NCBI GenBank assembly: GCA_036897485.1
Contig: JAYMTF010000199.1
Coordinates: 1 to 46,192 of the forward strand
DNA: 46,192 nucleotides
From: Pelargonium nanum
Taxonomy: Eukaryota > Streptophyta > Magnoliopsida > Geraniales > Geraniaceae
Reading direction: 5' to 3'
Position numbers and translations under genes: made by a program. Shown here one piece after another: positions 45,932 to 46,192 of this stretch. Every line of letters starts with the position of its first letter. Position 1 is the stretch's first letter. A model generated the notes under the pieces. That model saw only the letters and a program-made list of their open reading frames with translations, did not search any database and was not told the DNA's origin.

Positions 45932-46192
45932 GTACGTTCTGTTTGTTTCGATTGAAGAAACACTTGAAAAATAGAGTTTTTTTTCCTTTTCTGGTTTCTT
46001 GTTTCCTGTTTTATCATTTCTGGTGTTGTTTGAATGTTTGGAATTGATGGGGATGGTTCTTGGATTGTGTTAGGGTTTCTTGGTCATTTCAGAATTTAGA
46101 ATTTAGAATCTTGGTGAGTTGTGTTTTAGTGTCTCTGTTTGTTTTAGATAGCTATGGTGCATGGTTTTGGATTGGCATGTAGTTTCAATGCT

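Overview
This window is nuclear DNA from a flowering plant, most likely a eudicot. The genes are split by GT-AG introns. The non-coding DNA is AT-rich with microsatellites, MITE-, SINE- and LTR-type remnants. Every recognisable protein has a close plant counterpart. I rebuilt exon chains by joining open frames across AG/GT junctions in matching phase and comparing the result with remembered family members. I cannot name the species.

Layout from left to right: (1) minus strand, about 836-2837 with leader towards 4200: 5' part of a PTAR1-like protein prenyltransferase alpha-repeat gene, continuing past the left edge. (2) plus strand, 4557-11463: complete 14-exon GBPL3-type guanylate-binding protein, divergent from gene 1. 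(3) plus strand, 14085-29511: a 42-exon gene for a four-part fusion enzyme: two hydroxyisobutyrate-dehydrogenase-like modules, a DUF1537 four-carbon acid sugar kinase and a class II ketose-bisphosphate aldolase. (4) plus strand, 30630-33315: 5-exon aldose 1-epimerase. (5) plus strand, 34374-39655: 6-exon HRD3A/SEL1L-type ERAD gene. (6) minus strand, 40799-44289: 6-exon prostaglandin E synthase 2-like glutaredoxin/GST protein. (7) plus strand, from 45729: first exon of a TOC64/OM64-type import receptor, running off the right edge.

The most striking locus is gene 3. Its two dehydrogenase modules share almost the same series of exon lengths, a record of tandem exon duplication. Its domain set matches bacterial routes for four-carbon acid sugars such as threonate, a breakdown product of ascorbate. 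This copy looks damaged or in transition. A deletion of about 19 nt in exon 41 removes the LHG part of the aldolase zinc/phosphate motif and shifts the frame. One splice donor reads GG, two introns have GC donors, and a perfect 55-bp duplication copies the donor of exon 33. Assembly error must be excluded for each.

The promoter of the HRD3A gene carries an exact ERSE (CCAAT-N9-CCACG, minus strand) and two TGACGTGGCA boxes just upstream of a TATA box. This fits control by the unfolded protein response. The genes do not form an operon and mostly have unrelated jobs. Adjacency of the aldolase fusion and HRD3A resembles neighbouring Arabidopsis loci At1g18270 and At1g18260, with the epimerase lying between them here.
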